Shown here in pieces: positions 1 through 11,127 of a stretch of DNA of 64,000 nt (positions are counted from its first letter, which is position 1; each line of letters begins with the position of its first letter). Position numbers and translations under genes: made by a program. The notes beneath the pieces were generated by a model. That model saw only the letters and a list, made by a program, of their open reading frames with translations, made no database searches and had not been told where the DNA came from. Source of the DNA: Pampus argenteus. Taxonomy: Eukaryota; Chordata; Actinopteri; Scombriformes; Stromateidae. The stretch is taken from positions 807,001-871,000 of the forward strand of contig CM072878.1 of NCBI GenBank assembly GCA_036937835.1, written 5' to 3'.

Positions 1-1152
1 AACTGTAAACGATGAAGGCCATGAGATAGTTAAGGTGCACTTTAGGTAGTTGAAGTGGGAGTTGATAGTTAAGGATTGAAAGTGGATCAAATGTCACTAT
101 TTAAGAGCAGAAATTCCCAGTTTGTCGGTAGTTGAAGTGTGTAAGTGTCAGTTAGCTCTAAGCTTCACGATTCCACGCAAGACACACAAGTCCAGAGTTT
201 GAGATGAGAAATACAATCACACTAAAATACCGTTTCAGGATCTATAAGCGTAACGAGATAGTACAATATAAAACATCAGAGACCCACAGCAGCGCCCTGA
301 GGTCTCACCGTGGTGTCTAGTTTATGTAGTCATACTCTGAATGATTTACTAACACATAAATTATCTTTGCTCTGGTGATAAAAGACAACACTTGCAGCTC
401 GTGTTGTGTTATTACGGCTGCTGTGAATCATTGTTCAGTATTACACCTGGTACACGTACAAGCTTTAAAAAAACAAAGGCATGAGCTCAGCTCCGCCCAG
501 TCTGCTTCAAAAGTCATTTGGTTTGATACCTTATGGATTTACATCATAATGTTACATAGAAATGTGTCTGTTGATGTGCTGCCTCATTTATTATTAGTAA
601 AATGTTTTTGACCTCTTTTTACTTGAAGAGTAACTGTGTCTCTGCTGTTTGGAGCTGAGCAGGCAGCGTTCAGCCGGCTCATCAGCTGCTGTGAATTTAC
701 CAAAACAAGTAGCTAAAAGCTGCTAAATACAAGCTACAAAAAGAGAGAAATACTTTAAAGCTGCTCTAATCGATATTTTTATATTACCAATGGATCAAAT
801 GAACCCAGAGGAAACACTGCACTTCTCTCTTTTAGCTCCTTTAGCTCATTGCGTTGGTTTAGTTTCACCACGTCTCTCCCTCTTCATCATATAAATAAAC
901 CTCGTGGAGCATTCAGCTGCTAAAGAGCCAGATATTTCCCTACGCAGTTAAGACCAAACCAGAGCTAAAGTCACACTTAACACACAGCATATGTTGTGTG
1001 AACAGAAACACATATAAATCAACTGCTGGATGTTGAAGTAGACAACTGTTTCATTAGTTTAGTGTTGACAGTTTGTAACGCAGCTCCCAACTGACCGAGA
1101 ACATCATTTCACTTCTTTAAGTTGCCTCAACGTTTGATGTTCTTCCTTTCAG
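1..1152 (+). other. dlx3b: Partial last intron of dlx3b
   Basis: Sequence upstream of the dlx3b acceptor. No homeodomain exon 2 is readable here, so exons 1 and 2 lie outside the window. The intron ends in a pyrimidine-rich run followed by AG at 1151-1152. I see no repeat array or other gene in it. Confidence 0.75.
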
Positions 1153-1581
1153 GTCAAAATTTGGTTTCAGAACCGTCGCTCCAAGTTCAAGAAGCTCTAC
1201 AAAAACGGAGAGTTTCCACTCGGGGAAATTCCTCTTGAGCACAGCCCAGATGCCAGCGATTCTATGGCCTGCAACTCTCCTTCATCCCCAGCTGTGTGGG
1301 ACAACAACAACAGCAACAGTAACAACAGCACCACCACCACCACCAATACAAACAGCAGCAGCAGCAACATCAAGAATAATGCAATGCTGGATCCCACCAG
1401 CAGGGCACAGGGTCCCTATCAGCCTCCTGTTGATTCCTCGCCCGTCTACATGGGGGAGTACACACACCAGAACTGGTACCAGCAGCAGGGTGCACATTTA
1501 GGCCTGGCACAGTCGGGCCCGACACACCACACACCATCAGCAGCGCCGGCAGCTGTACAGAGTATGGGAGCCGTTTACTGA
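1153..1581 (+). CDS. dlx3b: dlx3b final coding exon (homeodomain helix 3 and C-terminal tail)
   Basis: Last exon of a Distal-less-family homeodomain transcription factor, a nuclear DNA-binding protein that in vertebrates acts in placode, ear, branchial-arch and epidermal development. The exon opens after an AG acceptor with VKIWFQNRRSKFKKLY, homeodomain positions 45-60 including W48, Q50 and N51. The splice between positions 44 and 45 is the conserved Dlx intron site. The tail contains LEHSPDASDSMACNSP and ends SMGAVY, both typical of Dlx3 and not of Dlx2 or Dlx5. It encodes 142 residues plus TGA. Oddities are an extra FPLGEI stretch before PLEHSP and an Asn/Thr/Ser-rich run from AAC/ACC/AGC codon repeats at about 1300-1375. 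The dlx3 call is firm; the b-paralogue call rests on resemblance and on the dlx4b-like partner. Confidence 0.9.
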   Translation, partial: VKIWFQNRRSKFKKLYKNGEFPLGEIPLEHSPDASDSMACNSPSSPAVWDNNNSNSNNSTTTTTNTNSSSSNIKNNAMLDPTSRAQGPYQPPVDSSPVYMGEYTHQNWYQQQGAHLGLAQSGPTHHTPSAAPAAVQSMGAVY

Positions 1582-2041
1582 CTGAAACACTGCAGCACAG
1601 TTTAACTGGAGCCTGCACTTAAACCTGCCGGTGTTTATCAGACACGAGTCATGACTGTAAAACCTGACAGATGCTGTAAAACAGGCTGTTCGACACTAGT
1701 GCTGTCCTCAGGTACCCTGTTACCATGACGTTTATCAACTCATAACAGACAAGTTAGAATGGATAATAGGGTGAGTCTTTTGTGTAATATTTAATATTTT
1801 AAACATGCCCAAAACTTCCACGGATTCAGTCTTTCCCTTCTGATTCTCTTCTTGTCTGACACCACATTAAGACAGTAACACTGAGTACTACTGAAATCCT
1901 CCGTCAGCTCTGCTGCTGTCACTCTGATGGAGATGAAACAGCTGAAGGCTGAAAACATTAATATTAAACATCAATATAAGCAGAGACTGACCTGGAGACA
2001 CACTGAGATCCACCATCACAGGGTTTGACTAGGCACAAATT

Positions 2042-2288
2042 ACACCCTCAACACCACCCTCAGCACCACCCTCAACACAGCCTCAACACCACCGTCAACA
2101 CAGCCTCAACATCACCCTGAACACCACCCTCAACACAGCCTCAACACCACCCTCAACACCACCCTGAACACCACCCTCAACACCACCCTCAGCACCACTC
2201 TCAACACCACCCTGAACACCACCCTCAGCACCACCCTCAACACCACCCTCGACACCACCCTCAACACCACCCTCAACACCACCCTCGA
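2042..2288. repeat. 12-bp minisatellite (ACCACCCTCAAC)n
   Basis: About 20 units of a 12-mer with variants AGC/AAC/GAC and ACAGCC. The complementary strand carries regularly spaced GGGTGG blocks, so it has G-quadruplex potential. Confidence 0.9.
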
Positions 2289-3239
2289 CCGCTGACTTTA
2301 AACATGTTTCATCTGGAACTATGTTGTGAGAATAATAACATCGTAATATTCAACGGACACTTTGTTTCTGGAGCTCCAGTTCATTCACTGAACGGCACAT
2401 TCACACAATTATTATCTTGATTGATATTTTAGTACCTAAATGTTGTGCAACGGTGTTTCACCTGCAAAAACAAATGTCTTCCATCCACCTGACCCCCAGC
2501 TGATGTTTCCAATCACTCATCAAGTTTTCTAGTGGACGTCTGCTGCAAGTTCGGATCCCAAGACAACTGACGAGCGATGATCACCAAAACAAGTCAGCAA
2601 GCCAACTGCTGTTGTTGAAAAAGGTCAGGGGTATACGATAAAGTTAACTATAGAAGAAATCAAACCCGACAGACTGGTGTACTGCCTTTTACATTCCATG
2701 TGGGAGTTGACTCCTGAAAATCCACCTGGGGGACTTTGGCCCACAGCCACACACATCAGGTGTTACAACACGTCAGCCAGCCTTTGACTCATCCAACTAT
2801 AGGTTAACCCCCCAAAAACAACATGAAAAAACATTTACAATTCATATTTAATGTATTTGTTAAAGGGATGTCCCAGATATTTAGCGTCTCTTTGGGGGAC
2901 ATGTGACCGCTGAGCTCAAAACATCCTGACTTGTCATTTCCAAGTCATGTCCCATAATGCAACTCAGCAGTGTCTTTCATTAGAGCCTTAAAGTCCTCCT
3001 GTAAAATCCTTGTAGTGGCCCTTTAATCCCTGCCCATAAACACTACAAGGCCTCTCAATAATAACTATGAAGAGCAAACGTGGTCGAAAGTTGGTGGTAA
3101 AACATTTGAAAAAGAAGTTGTATATAATTTATTAACACGTGCTGCACTCAGGTCTGTTATTTATAGAGTCACAACAATCTGTGCATTAGGAACTTTTTAA
3201 TAAATTTTCTATATTTTAAATCAGCTATCAGTGTTATTA

Positions 3240-3289
<50 letters not shown>

Positions 3290-3360
3290 GGTGTGATGTG
3301 CTGACTCTGGTCTGTCAAAGTGAGTCAGACAAAAGATACAGGTTGCACCCATCTATATAT

Positions 3361-3398
<38 letters not shown>

Positions 3399-3555
3399 GT
3401 GCGTGTAAAAGAGGTTGTGGGAGGTGACAATGCAGCAGACACTCTGGAGTCTCTGGATACTAATAACACACCGCTGTACACTGCTTTCATGTGGCACACA
3501 GTTAGAAGGGAGGGGTGTGTGTGTGTGTGTGTGTGTGTGTGTTGTGTGTGTGTGA
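3240..3555. repeat. Cluster of (TC)n(AC)n, (CA)n and (GT)n microsatellites
   Basis: Three dinucleotide tracts at 3240-3287, 3364-3396 and 3516-3555, separated by unique sequence. The reading frames across them are repeat translations, not genes. Confidence 0.9.
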
Positions 3556-3794
3556 CAAACAAGCTGCTCTTTAGGCTTTCAATCAACCAAACCCAGAGAT
3601 TACCTAACAAAAAGAGGGCAGGGCGAGGACGAGGAGACTTTCTAACAATGTCACAGAGCCAGACTAGTAGAGTATTGATATACTGAGAAGGTTTTATGAT
3701 GTCGTCTCAGATGTTTGGGTCATAAAAGGAAAGTTTTCAGCTAGGAAACACTTTCTTTTGCTGAAGATCTGAAAATCAAATCATGTCTGGATGC

Positions 3795-3930
3795 ATTAAA
3801 GGAATCGTTGGACGTTTCGGGGATAATATGCTCATTTGCTGCCTTGTTCAAGAGTTAGAAGAGTCGATTGATTGATTGATTGATTGACTCATGTCAGCCA
3901 GCAGCCAGTTAGCTTAGCTTAGCACAAAGT
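3795..3930. mobile_element. Teleost interspersed repeat remnant
   Basis: Contains GATTGATTGATTGATTGA followed by CAGCCAGCAGCCAGTTAGCTTAGCTTAGCA, a phrase that recurs in teleost short interspersed repeats. A shorter related phrase is near 14170-14200 in dlx4b intron 2. The class is not certain. Confidence 0.45.
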
Positions 3931-4891
3931 TACAGTGCGTTCAGGGTCACTGCTATTTCCTCCATAAGCGGGCCATTGAAATACGTAGTTTTAAGGTGTA
4001 GTGTCGTATCATAGTCACCTGAGCCACAAGTGTGCCGGCTGTGGATCCAAACTATAGATCTTCTGGGACAGCTTCCATGTTTGTTTAGGCTCTTACCTTC
4101 CTGCACTGAGCCGCCAGCTTCCAGGTGTCACAGAAGAATGTGTCTAAAGATCACAGAGAGGGCCGACAGGGACATGTAGCAACCTGTGATTGGTGCACCG
4201 CAGGAAGAAAACACTTCTCACCAAAGATATTGTGGGCTCTGGCTAACAGATTATGGTTGTGTTGTATTGCAGGGGTATTAGTTTTTCTATGTTTCCTTCA
4301 TGGTTAGGCATTCAGTGAATCTGTCCAGAGTACATGAAGCTGGATGAAGTGTTTGGAAGGTGAGCTGATGTCTGTTCTTTGGCATTCACGGGTGAGAAAA
4401 GGTCTGAGACGAGGGTGAGACGAGGTGATGACATCAGCTGCTGTGAGCTGAGCGGAGAGGAAAACTCAGCAACGGAAGGAAAGTTTATAAGAGCGTCCTG
4501 AAAGATATAGAGCTGACGTTACTTTCCTTTCCCTGCCTCCAGCCATGACCTGCACATCACGGATGGACCGATATGTGTTCCTGAAAGCCGATACTGAACC
4601 CTGCACCTGTAAAGATTTACTTTTTACAATCAGCACATTTAAAAGCGCTCATTTCCCAACATGATTTATTTTTCAGGATAGAAGTTGTGCAGGTGATTGT
4701 CTCCAGATTCCCTCCTTCACTGGAGATGCTGAACTAACACAGACTGTCAGAGAGCTCATCTGAGTTTATGGATGCTTGTTAGCCAGATCGCTAATCTGTC
4801 GTAACTCTTCAAATTCATTCAAATATTGATATGATGATCGATCTCAGACCAATATATATATCGGCCTGACTGTGATGCATAGTGCATTAAG

Positions 4892-4922
<31 letters not shown>

Positions 4923-4923
4923 A
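4892..4923. repeat. Poly-C tract joined to (AC)n
   Basis: A run of about 17 C followed by an AC repeat. Confidence 0.9.
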
Positions 4924-6106
4924 GGCCAATGTCTGCAGTATCTCCGCTGCACCTAAAACTAAGCGTGTATGTGTTTTTGCACCACATGGGTCAAGTTTAA
5001 TAAGCAAATATAAAGTGACCCCTGCAGTTTATGACTTGTTTTAATTAATGTGTTTTTTTCCTCTCTCTCTCTCTCTGAATATGTCTCATTCTATGAACCT
5101 CTCTCTCCCTCTCACTGCCTTCTACTCTCTGGGGGGGTAACATGCTGTCATCTGCCCAGTAGCAAATTGTGAAGTCTTCAGTTTTATAGTTTTTACAAAA
5201 TTTTGTCCTCACGCAAGCTCTTTATTTGCTTCTCCGTTTCCTATTTCCTATCATCATCTACTTGCTTGGTGTTTATTTTTTGACAGAAACAGTAATTTTA
5301 TCAGCAATCTATGAAAATATGTTGAGAAGCTGATCATAAAGCATCACATCCCTGAAGATACACTGCTGCTTATAATAAACACTATCTATGAACATCTTGA
5401 ACAAGCTCATATCTGTGATAAGGAAATACTTATAAATAAGTACCTGGTATTATTTAGCACACAGAATCAAGGTAACCACAGTGAGTCTGATGTGCATAAA
5501 CCTAATTTGCGACTGTTTCTGTGCCTGATTATGACAACAGCTGCAATAAACATTGTCACACCCATTGATAATATACATATTGATAATATAGTTTCCCCTA
5601 AATTCCCACACGGTTTCCACGTGTGTTCTCGGTGCACAATAGCTGCAAAAATCTGCTGTCACATCCTCCTCACATGTCTGTACAAGCGTCACAACCTCCT
5701 CAGACAACACATGAGCCAAAATATCTGCAAATCTATTTTATCTCACATTCAATAAGAGGATATGCTGGATCTACTCTGACTCTATCATGTCATCATGAAT
5801 ATATCTCTGTGTTGAAAGAGCATTCATTGTTTCCTATAATGAGATAAAATAAAACTATGGCTTCCTGTATGCATGAAGATGAATGTCATACTGTAGGATT
5901 CAGTCTTAATCTCTTTGATTACAGATTGAACCTTTCACATATTTATAAGAACAGGGATTCATTTAGATAGAGTGAAAGGAAAAGAAAGGATAAGATAGGT
6001 ACAATGTATGTGAACTGCAGACATGTATGTTAAAAGGTTCATTGGTCCACGCTGAATGTAAAGAGATCTCCTCATAGCGCCACTTTGACAGATGAGGGAA
6101 ATCCAC

Positions 6107-6182
6107 AGTGTGTGTGTGTGTGTCTTTGTGTGTGTGTGTGTGTGTGTGTGTGTCTTTGTGTGTGTGTGTGTGTTTGTGTGTC

Positions 6183-6213
<31 letters not shown>

Positions 6214-6240
6214 CTTTGTGTGTGTGTGTGTGTGTGTGTG
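6107..6240. repeat. (TG)n with periodic TCTTTG interruptions
   Basis: 134 bp of TG interrupted at intervals by CTTTG or TTTG, forming a small higher-order pattern. All reading frames here are low-complexity artefacts. Confidence 0.92.
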
Positions 6241-6623
6241 GCCCCTCTGCTGTCTCTTTCCGCCCCCCACCCATTCTCTTTCTCTCTTTTCAGCCCCTGA
6301 CGTCCTTCCATCAGTTCATTAGGACAATACGACGTGTCTGGAGTGAAGCAGTATTCCATAAAACTCTTTGGTGTGAACTTTGCCAGAGGCAACAGGATGC
6401 TGCTCTCAGTAGTGGATTAAATAAGTTGGGGCCTTCTGAAAACTCCAGTCAGTGGCGTTTAAAGGGGATGTTTGATCTTCGGAAGAAAAGAAGAAGATGA
6501 TGAGGGCTGTGAGAGACGTAGAAAACAAATATAATCAATCTGTGTATCATAATTTCCCCCAACCTGCACTGTGAACGGTGGTTTAATATGTTAAGTCACA
6601 TGTGGATTTTGTGGTACAATGTT

Positions 6624-6679
6624 CAGGTTCCCCAACATGTGTTTCCCTTTAGACAAGACAGCAGTCAACCGTCTGCACC
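6624..6679. repeat. Dispersed duplicate, copy 1
   Basis: A 56-bp segment, from CAGGTTCCCCAACA to CAACCGTCTGCACC, that recurs with substitutions at 7422-7478. The second copy abuts the 27-bp minisatellite. Confidence 0.75.
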
Positions 6680-7139
6680 AGATTCAAGAGACGGAGGAAA
6701 AGTCTTCATTATGACGTCCAGACGACGGCTCCTTCACTCGATCAACCAATCCAACTATAACGAATAATTTCTATGAGGCGTTTAATAACTGCTGTACACT
6801 TACAGAATATGATAACATTTTAACCCTTAATTATTTTAAAACACATCTGTATTGCTGGTGGTGCTAATGCTAATGCTAATACATATACATAAATTCAACA
6901 AACACTTTTTAATTGATATTTCACTGGCTGTACCTGATCAGGTTTGGCATTATATGTTCAGAGAGAAGTCAGTCATCTAGTCAGTAACATGTATAAAAGC
7001 TTCTTACATTTCAGTTAAATCAGTTTCTTTTGTCTTTTTACTGAAAATTGGTCGTATGTACAATTTCATCTCATTTGTGACTTTAAGTGATGTTCAGCTT
7101 CATAGTGCATTTGAAATATGATTTCACACATCCTCCAGT

Positions 7140-7440
7140 AGTTAAAGGACAGGTTCACAAGTATCCGTGTGAACATGGAAGAGGTTTTATAATCTTCCTC
7201 CCGTTCATACAAATGTGCTTTCAATGTAAGTGATGGGGGCAAAACCCGCAGTCCTCATACTGAGAAAAAAACAAAAGTTTATCTGAAGATGATATAATTC
7301 AATCGTCGTTTTTTTAAATATAATTCCCTCTTTGCATCTGGGCAGATCTCTACTCGATTCATATTATCTTCAAACAAACGTCTAAATACATTTTTGCACA
7401 GAAGGAGGACTGTGGATCTTTCAGGTTGCTCAACACGTGT
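7140..7440. mobile_element. Teleost foldback/MITE-like repeat
   Basis: Begins with GTTAAAGGACAGGTTCACAAG and contains TGTAAGTGATGGGGGC, AGTTTATCTGAAG, AATTCCCTCTTTG and GGAGGACTGTGGAT in the order seen in a common teleost interspersed repeat. An internal inverted relation (CCGCAGTCCTC against GAGGACTGTGG) suggests a foldback origin. It has no coding capacity. Confidence 0.5.
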
Positions 7441-7478
7441 TTCCCTTTAAAAAAGGACAGCAGTCAACCGTCTCCACT
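7422..7478. repeat. Dispersed duplicate, copy 2
   Basis: Partner of 6624-6679 about 800 bp upstream. It ends 12 bp before the first unit of the 27-bp array. Confidence 0.75.
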
Positions 7479-7490
7479 CGACCGAGGAGG

Positions 7491-8246
7491 AAGAACGTTC
7501 TCCATGTGCATTCCCTGAAGAACGTTCTCCATGTGCATTCCCAGAAGAACGTTCTCCATGTGCATTCCCTGAAGAACGTTCTCCATGTGCATTCCCAGAA
7601 GAACGTTCTCCATGTGCATTCCCTGAAGAACGTTCTCCATGTGCATTCCCTGAAGAACGTTCTCCATGTTCATTCCCAGAAGAACGTTCTCCATGTGCAT
7701 TCCCAGAAGAACGTTCTCCATGTGCATTCCCAGAAGAACGTTCTCCATGTGCATTCCCTGAAGAACGTTCTCCATGTGCATTCCCAGAAGAACGTTCTCC
7801 ATGTGCATTCCCAGAAGAACGTTCTCCATGTGCATTCCCTGAAGAACGTTCTCCATGTTCATTCCCAGAAGAACGTTCTCCATGTGCATTCCCAGAAGAA
7901 CGTTCTCCATGTGCATTCCCTGAAGAACGTTCTCCATGTGCATTCCCAGAAGAACGTTCTCCATGTGCATTCCCTGAAGAACGTTCTCCATGTTCATTCC
8001 CAGAAGAACGTTCTCCATGTTCATTCCCAGAAGAACGTTCTCCATGCGCATTCCCTGAAGAACGTTCTCCATGCGCATTCCCTGAAGAACGTTCTCCATG
8101 CGCATTCCCAGAAGAACGTTCTCCATGTTCATTCTCTGAAGAACGTTCTCCATGTGCATTCCCAGAAGAACGTTCTCCATGTTCATTCTCTGAAGAACGT
8201 TCTCCATGTTCATTCTCTGAAGAACGTTCTCCATGTGCATTCCCAA
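7491..8246. repeat. 27-bp minisatellite, 28 units, each with palindrome AGAACGTTCT
   Basis: Unit starts fall at 7491 + 27k, with AAGAACGTTCTCCATG as the invariant part and G/T, T/C and CCCT/CCCA/CTCT variants in the rest. The period is a multiple of three, so long reading frames open on both strands (KNVLHVHSL/Q on +, MENVLLGMH on -). They follow from the repeat and are not a gene. Each unit has one perfect 10-bp palindrome of the form nGAAnnTTCn, a two-subsite heat-shock-element-like arrangement. The array sits in the dlx3b-dlx4b interval. Confidence 0.97.
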
Positions 8247-9936
8247 CAATTAAGGAACTTTATTTCAGGTATAAACGTGTTTTGTCTGGATCTTTAGAAA
8301 GCTTTGAATAACATCGTGTTCATTTGAGCCGTTAGCTACTTCTCAGACCACCTACACACTTCATTATTTTTAATTAGCCTGATCTTTTCATCTTTGTGCC
8401 AGCTGCACTAATTTCTGCTCTAAAATTCAGCACCCTGAAATATTTACACAGTTTGATGATGTTTCTGTCATAATGCAGCAAAAAGTGAAAAAATCTGTAT
8501 GTTACATATAATATCAAGAGTGTTGAAATGAAAAACTACAGGCAGCATCATACTGAAATGTTTTCCATGTTTTTTACAGTCTGATGTGATGCATTACTTC
8601 CTCGTCCTTCCTAAAGGAACCAAAACAGACGGATATTCTCTTGACTGAATTACAGATAATTACAGCGTCAGAGTGAAGGCTTCATATAACAAGCTGTGTC
8701 CTAAATTACCTTTAATTGACGTGGTCATTTTATTAAATTATTGACGATGTTTGACGACTCGTTTTGCTTTTCCAGATGTGCACGACGAGCGTGATTTACG
8801 ACTACAGAAAAAGCCTCCAGGTGACGACACAGACCTCAAATGTGATATTATCTGTTGGAGGCTAAAGGTGCATAAACAAATTATTTCCACATCTGGATGT
8901 GAATAAAGTTGAATACACATAATCAAATACGATGGCAATGATCACTGGGTTTGATTTATTTCAAATAACAAAGCCTATCCTGACCCATATCCAATATGTT
9001 ATTGGCAATATTAACTCAGTATTTTAAGAGCAACAATTACAGTCCATAGATCAGGTTTATACTGTATATATGAATGTAAACTTCATCCTGAAACTGAAGT
9101 TCATGTGTTGGGATGACAGAAACCATCATTAAAGGTGAAGAATAAAAAAAGAAATACAACAACGAATGAAACCCTGATATAAAAACACGTAACAACCCAT
9201 CATTTAACACCAAAACATCCAAACATTCATATTTACTTACTGGGAACAGAACTGATTATTTTAATCTGGTCAACATTTTTCAGAATTAAAAACATACATG
9301 TCAAATACATTAATGGTATTTTATTTTTGGTTCGAACTTTCATTATAATGACATTAAAAAAACTAAAACTGGACTCATACAATGAAGAAGCCACGTCCAT
9401 TCAGTGCCTATTTCCCATATACTTAAAAAAGGTTTATAAAGTACCATCTTACACCTTATCGTAACCTGCTGGCGCTGAAATCAACCACTTTATGATCCTC
9501 ATAGGTCTATATAGAACCTATAGAGGACCAGAGCGTCCTTTCAATCAATGGGCTCTACAGGGCCATAAAGAAAAACTACAAAGAACCCCTGAAGAAACCT
9601 TCTTTTTACATGTGTACCTGTCCCACTGCAACGCACTGAAAGCACACGAGAACCTGCAGAGGAAGCAAACGCTTCAGCCGTAGCTTCATCAACCATTTCT
9701 GCTCTGGATGCAGATATAACTGCCAGTGAAATAAATCAAATATTTCACATGTTTAGCTGCAATGTGAATTTGGATGATCAGCTGGGCGTCGTGGGGCGCT
9801 AAAGGCTCAGTTCTCAGTGCTGCAGCCAATCAGAAGTGAGCATTCAGTCCTCATAGTGGCGCAACTGGCCAATTAAAAATCAAAGACCAAGACTAGAGAT
9901 TAGCATCAGTCTGCTAGCTATTAGCTTAGTTTAGGG

Positions 9937-9942
9937 TTTATT
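9937..9942 (-). terminator. Possible dlx4b polyadenylation signal
   Basis: AATAAA on the minus strand about 285 nt beyond the dlx4b stop codon. Other AATAAA-like hexamers occur further downstream, so the choice is tentative. Confidence 0.35.
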
Positions 9943-10224
9943 TATGATGCTGTAGGTGCATCGGTGTTACTGTGGTCTCCATCATTTCTATGATTACAGA
10001 AATGATGCTAGATATAAAGTAAAAAAATTCAAATCAATATTTTGTATCAAACTAGTCATTGTTGTTGGTAGCTGTCTGTATTTTCTGTCTTCTGCAGTTT
10101 ATCATTTTTGCTTCCAGAGCAGCTCAGACTCTAAACAACGTCCACGTCCCGAACGTCTCCAGTCAGCTCGCTGCTATAAATCCATAATCTGTCCTCATGT
10201 CATAATGTCCTGTCCTCATGTCTG

Positions 10225-10467
10225 TCACATCATTTGTGTCCTCGGCATGGAGTCCTGCTGGTGTCCAGGGTACCAGTGTCCAAAATTGTTCATGTATCCT
10301 CCAGAGTGCACCGGCGCGCCTTTGGCAGCCATGCTGATGTCCCAGAGGGAGCATGGAGAGGAGGAGGACGGTGGTGGGGGGGCGAGGTGGTCTCCCTCAG
10401 GTCCACAGGGCCCGTTCTTCATGATCTTCTTGTATTTGGAACGTTTGTTTTGGAACCAAATTTTCAC
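10225..10467 (-). CDS. dlx4b: dlx4b coding exon 3 (homeodomain helix 3 and C-terminus)
   Basis: Final exon, residues 179-258 of the predicted 258-residue Dlx4 protein, a nuclear homeodomain transcription factor. After an acceptor CAG it opens with VKIWFQNKRSKYKKIMKNG, homeodomain positions 45-60 with W48, Q50 and N51. The tail has a Pro/Ser-rich stretch, GGYMNNFGHWYPGH and the terminal RTQMM, matching the MM-ending tail characteristic of Dlx4. The stop TGA is the complement of 10225-10227. The exon is in frame with exon 2 (phase 0 splice, Q178|V179). It is convergent with dlx3b, whose stop is 8.6 kb away. I see no frameshift or loss of DNA-contacting residues. Confidence 0.94.
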   Translation of the reverse strand: MKIWFQNKRSKYKKIMKNGPCGPEGDHLAPPPPSSSSPCSLWDISMAAKGAPVHSGGYMNNFGHWYPGHQQDSMPRTQMM

Positions 10468-10547
10468 CTGTAATTCAAGAAAAGGGAAGAAGGATAAAAA
10501 TGTAAAGTTGATACATCCCTGGGGCAATATAACATGCCTTCTGTGCA

Positions 10548-10617
10548 CAATGTTCACCCACACATTACAACAATGTTCACCCACACATTACAACAATGTT
10601 CACCCACACATTACAAA
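10548..10617. repeat. 23-bp triplication
   Basis: Three near-identical copies of CAATGTTCACCCACACATTA plus CAA, 80 bp inside intron 2 from exon 3. Confidence 0.9.
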
Positions 10618-10675
10618 ACATACGAACAAATGTGACACGTACTAGTGCAAAAATAGTTAATGATTTGCTGCTGTG

Positions 10676-11036
10676 CATCTGTGTCTCTATCACAGGTTCC
10701 ACTGTTACTGTAATAATTCATTGTAACCTATTCTTATCATCCATTGTAATTCATTATAATTCATTGTGATTGTACAATATGTGTGTGTTGATTGTTGTGT
10801 ACATGTGACATCATTGCACGTCTGTCCGTCCTGGGAGAGGGATCCCTCCTCTGTGGCTCTTCCTGAGGTTTCTTCCACCTTTTTCCCTGTTAAAAGGGTT
10901 TTTGGTGGTCAAGTTTTTCCTCACTAATCGAGGGTCTAAGGACAGAGGGTGTCACTCCCTGTACAGATTGTAAAGCCCTCTGAGACAAATGTATTTTGTG
11001 ACTTTGGGCTATATAAATAAAATTTGATTTGATTTG
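10676..11036 (+). mobile_element. 5'-truncated non-LTR retroposon, ATTTG-tailed family, copy A
   Basis: Shares with six other places in the window a 3' module. It includes GCACGTCTGTCCGTCCTGGG, GAGGGATCCCTCCTCTGTGG, CTCACTAATCGAGGGTC and a terminal GGGCTATATAAATAAAATTT followed by GATTT repeats. The truncated 5' end and short tandem tail fit target-primed reverse transcription. It lies antisense to dlx4b within its intron. Confidence 0.85.
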
Positions 11037-11052
11037 TCTTTGTGAACTAGAC

Positions 11053-11063
11053 TGTGTGTGTGG

Positions 11064-11098
<35 letters not shown>

Positions 11099-11127
11099 GG
11101 TGGGTGGGGGGGTTAGGGTTAGGGGGG
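11053..11127. repeat. (TG)n followed by (GGTG)n and G-rich run
   Basis: TG repeat passing into GGTGGGTGGGTGGGTGGGGG and then TTAGGGTTAGGGGGGG, which resembles two telomere-type units. It has G-quadruplex potential on the + strand. Confidence 0.85.

Larger units (their letters stand above)
1582..10224. other. dlx3b-dlx4b intergenic interval
   Basis: 8.6 kb between the two convergent stop codons, containing both 3' UTRs. I see no coding exon. It holds a 12-bp minisatellite, several dinucleotide runs, two diverged teleost interspersed repeats, a 28-unit 27-bp minisatellite and AT-rich single-copy sequence. In mammals the corresponding Dlx3-Dlx4 interval carries branchial-arch enhancers, so regulatory function is expected here, but I cannot place an enhancer from sequence alone. 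Confidence 0.7.

Noticed and set aside
1235..1618. Other-frame and antisense ORFs over the dlx3b exon
   Set aside because: Shadows of the homeobox exon and its codon repeats.
7491..8246. CRISPR-like array
   Set aside because: Units are contiguous with no unique spacers, and the genome is a vertebrate.
7437..8297. 286-residue repeat protein (KNVLHVHS units), also 261 residues on the opposite strand
   Set aside because: The 27-bp period is divisible by three, so both strands stay open automatically. There is no start context, domain or splice evidence. Called a minisatellite.
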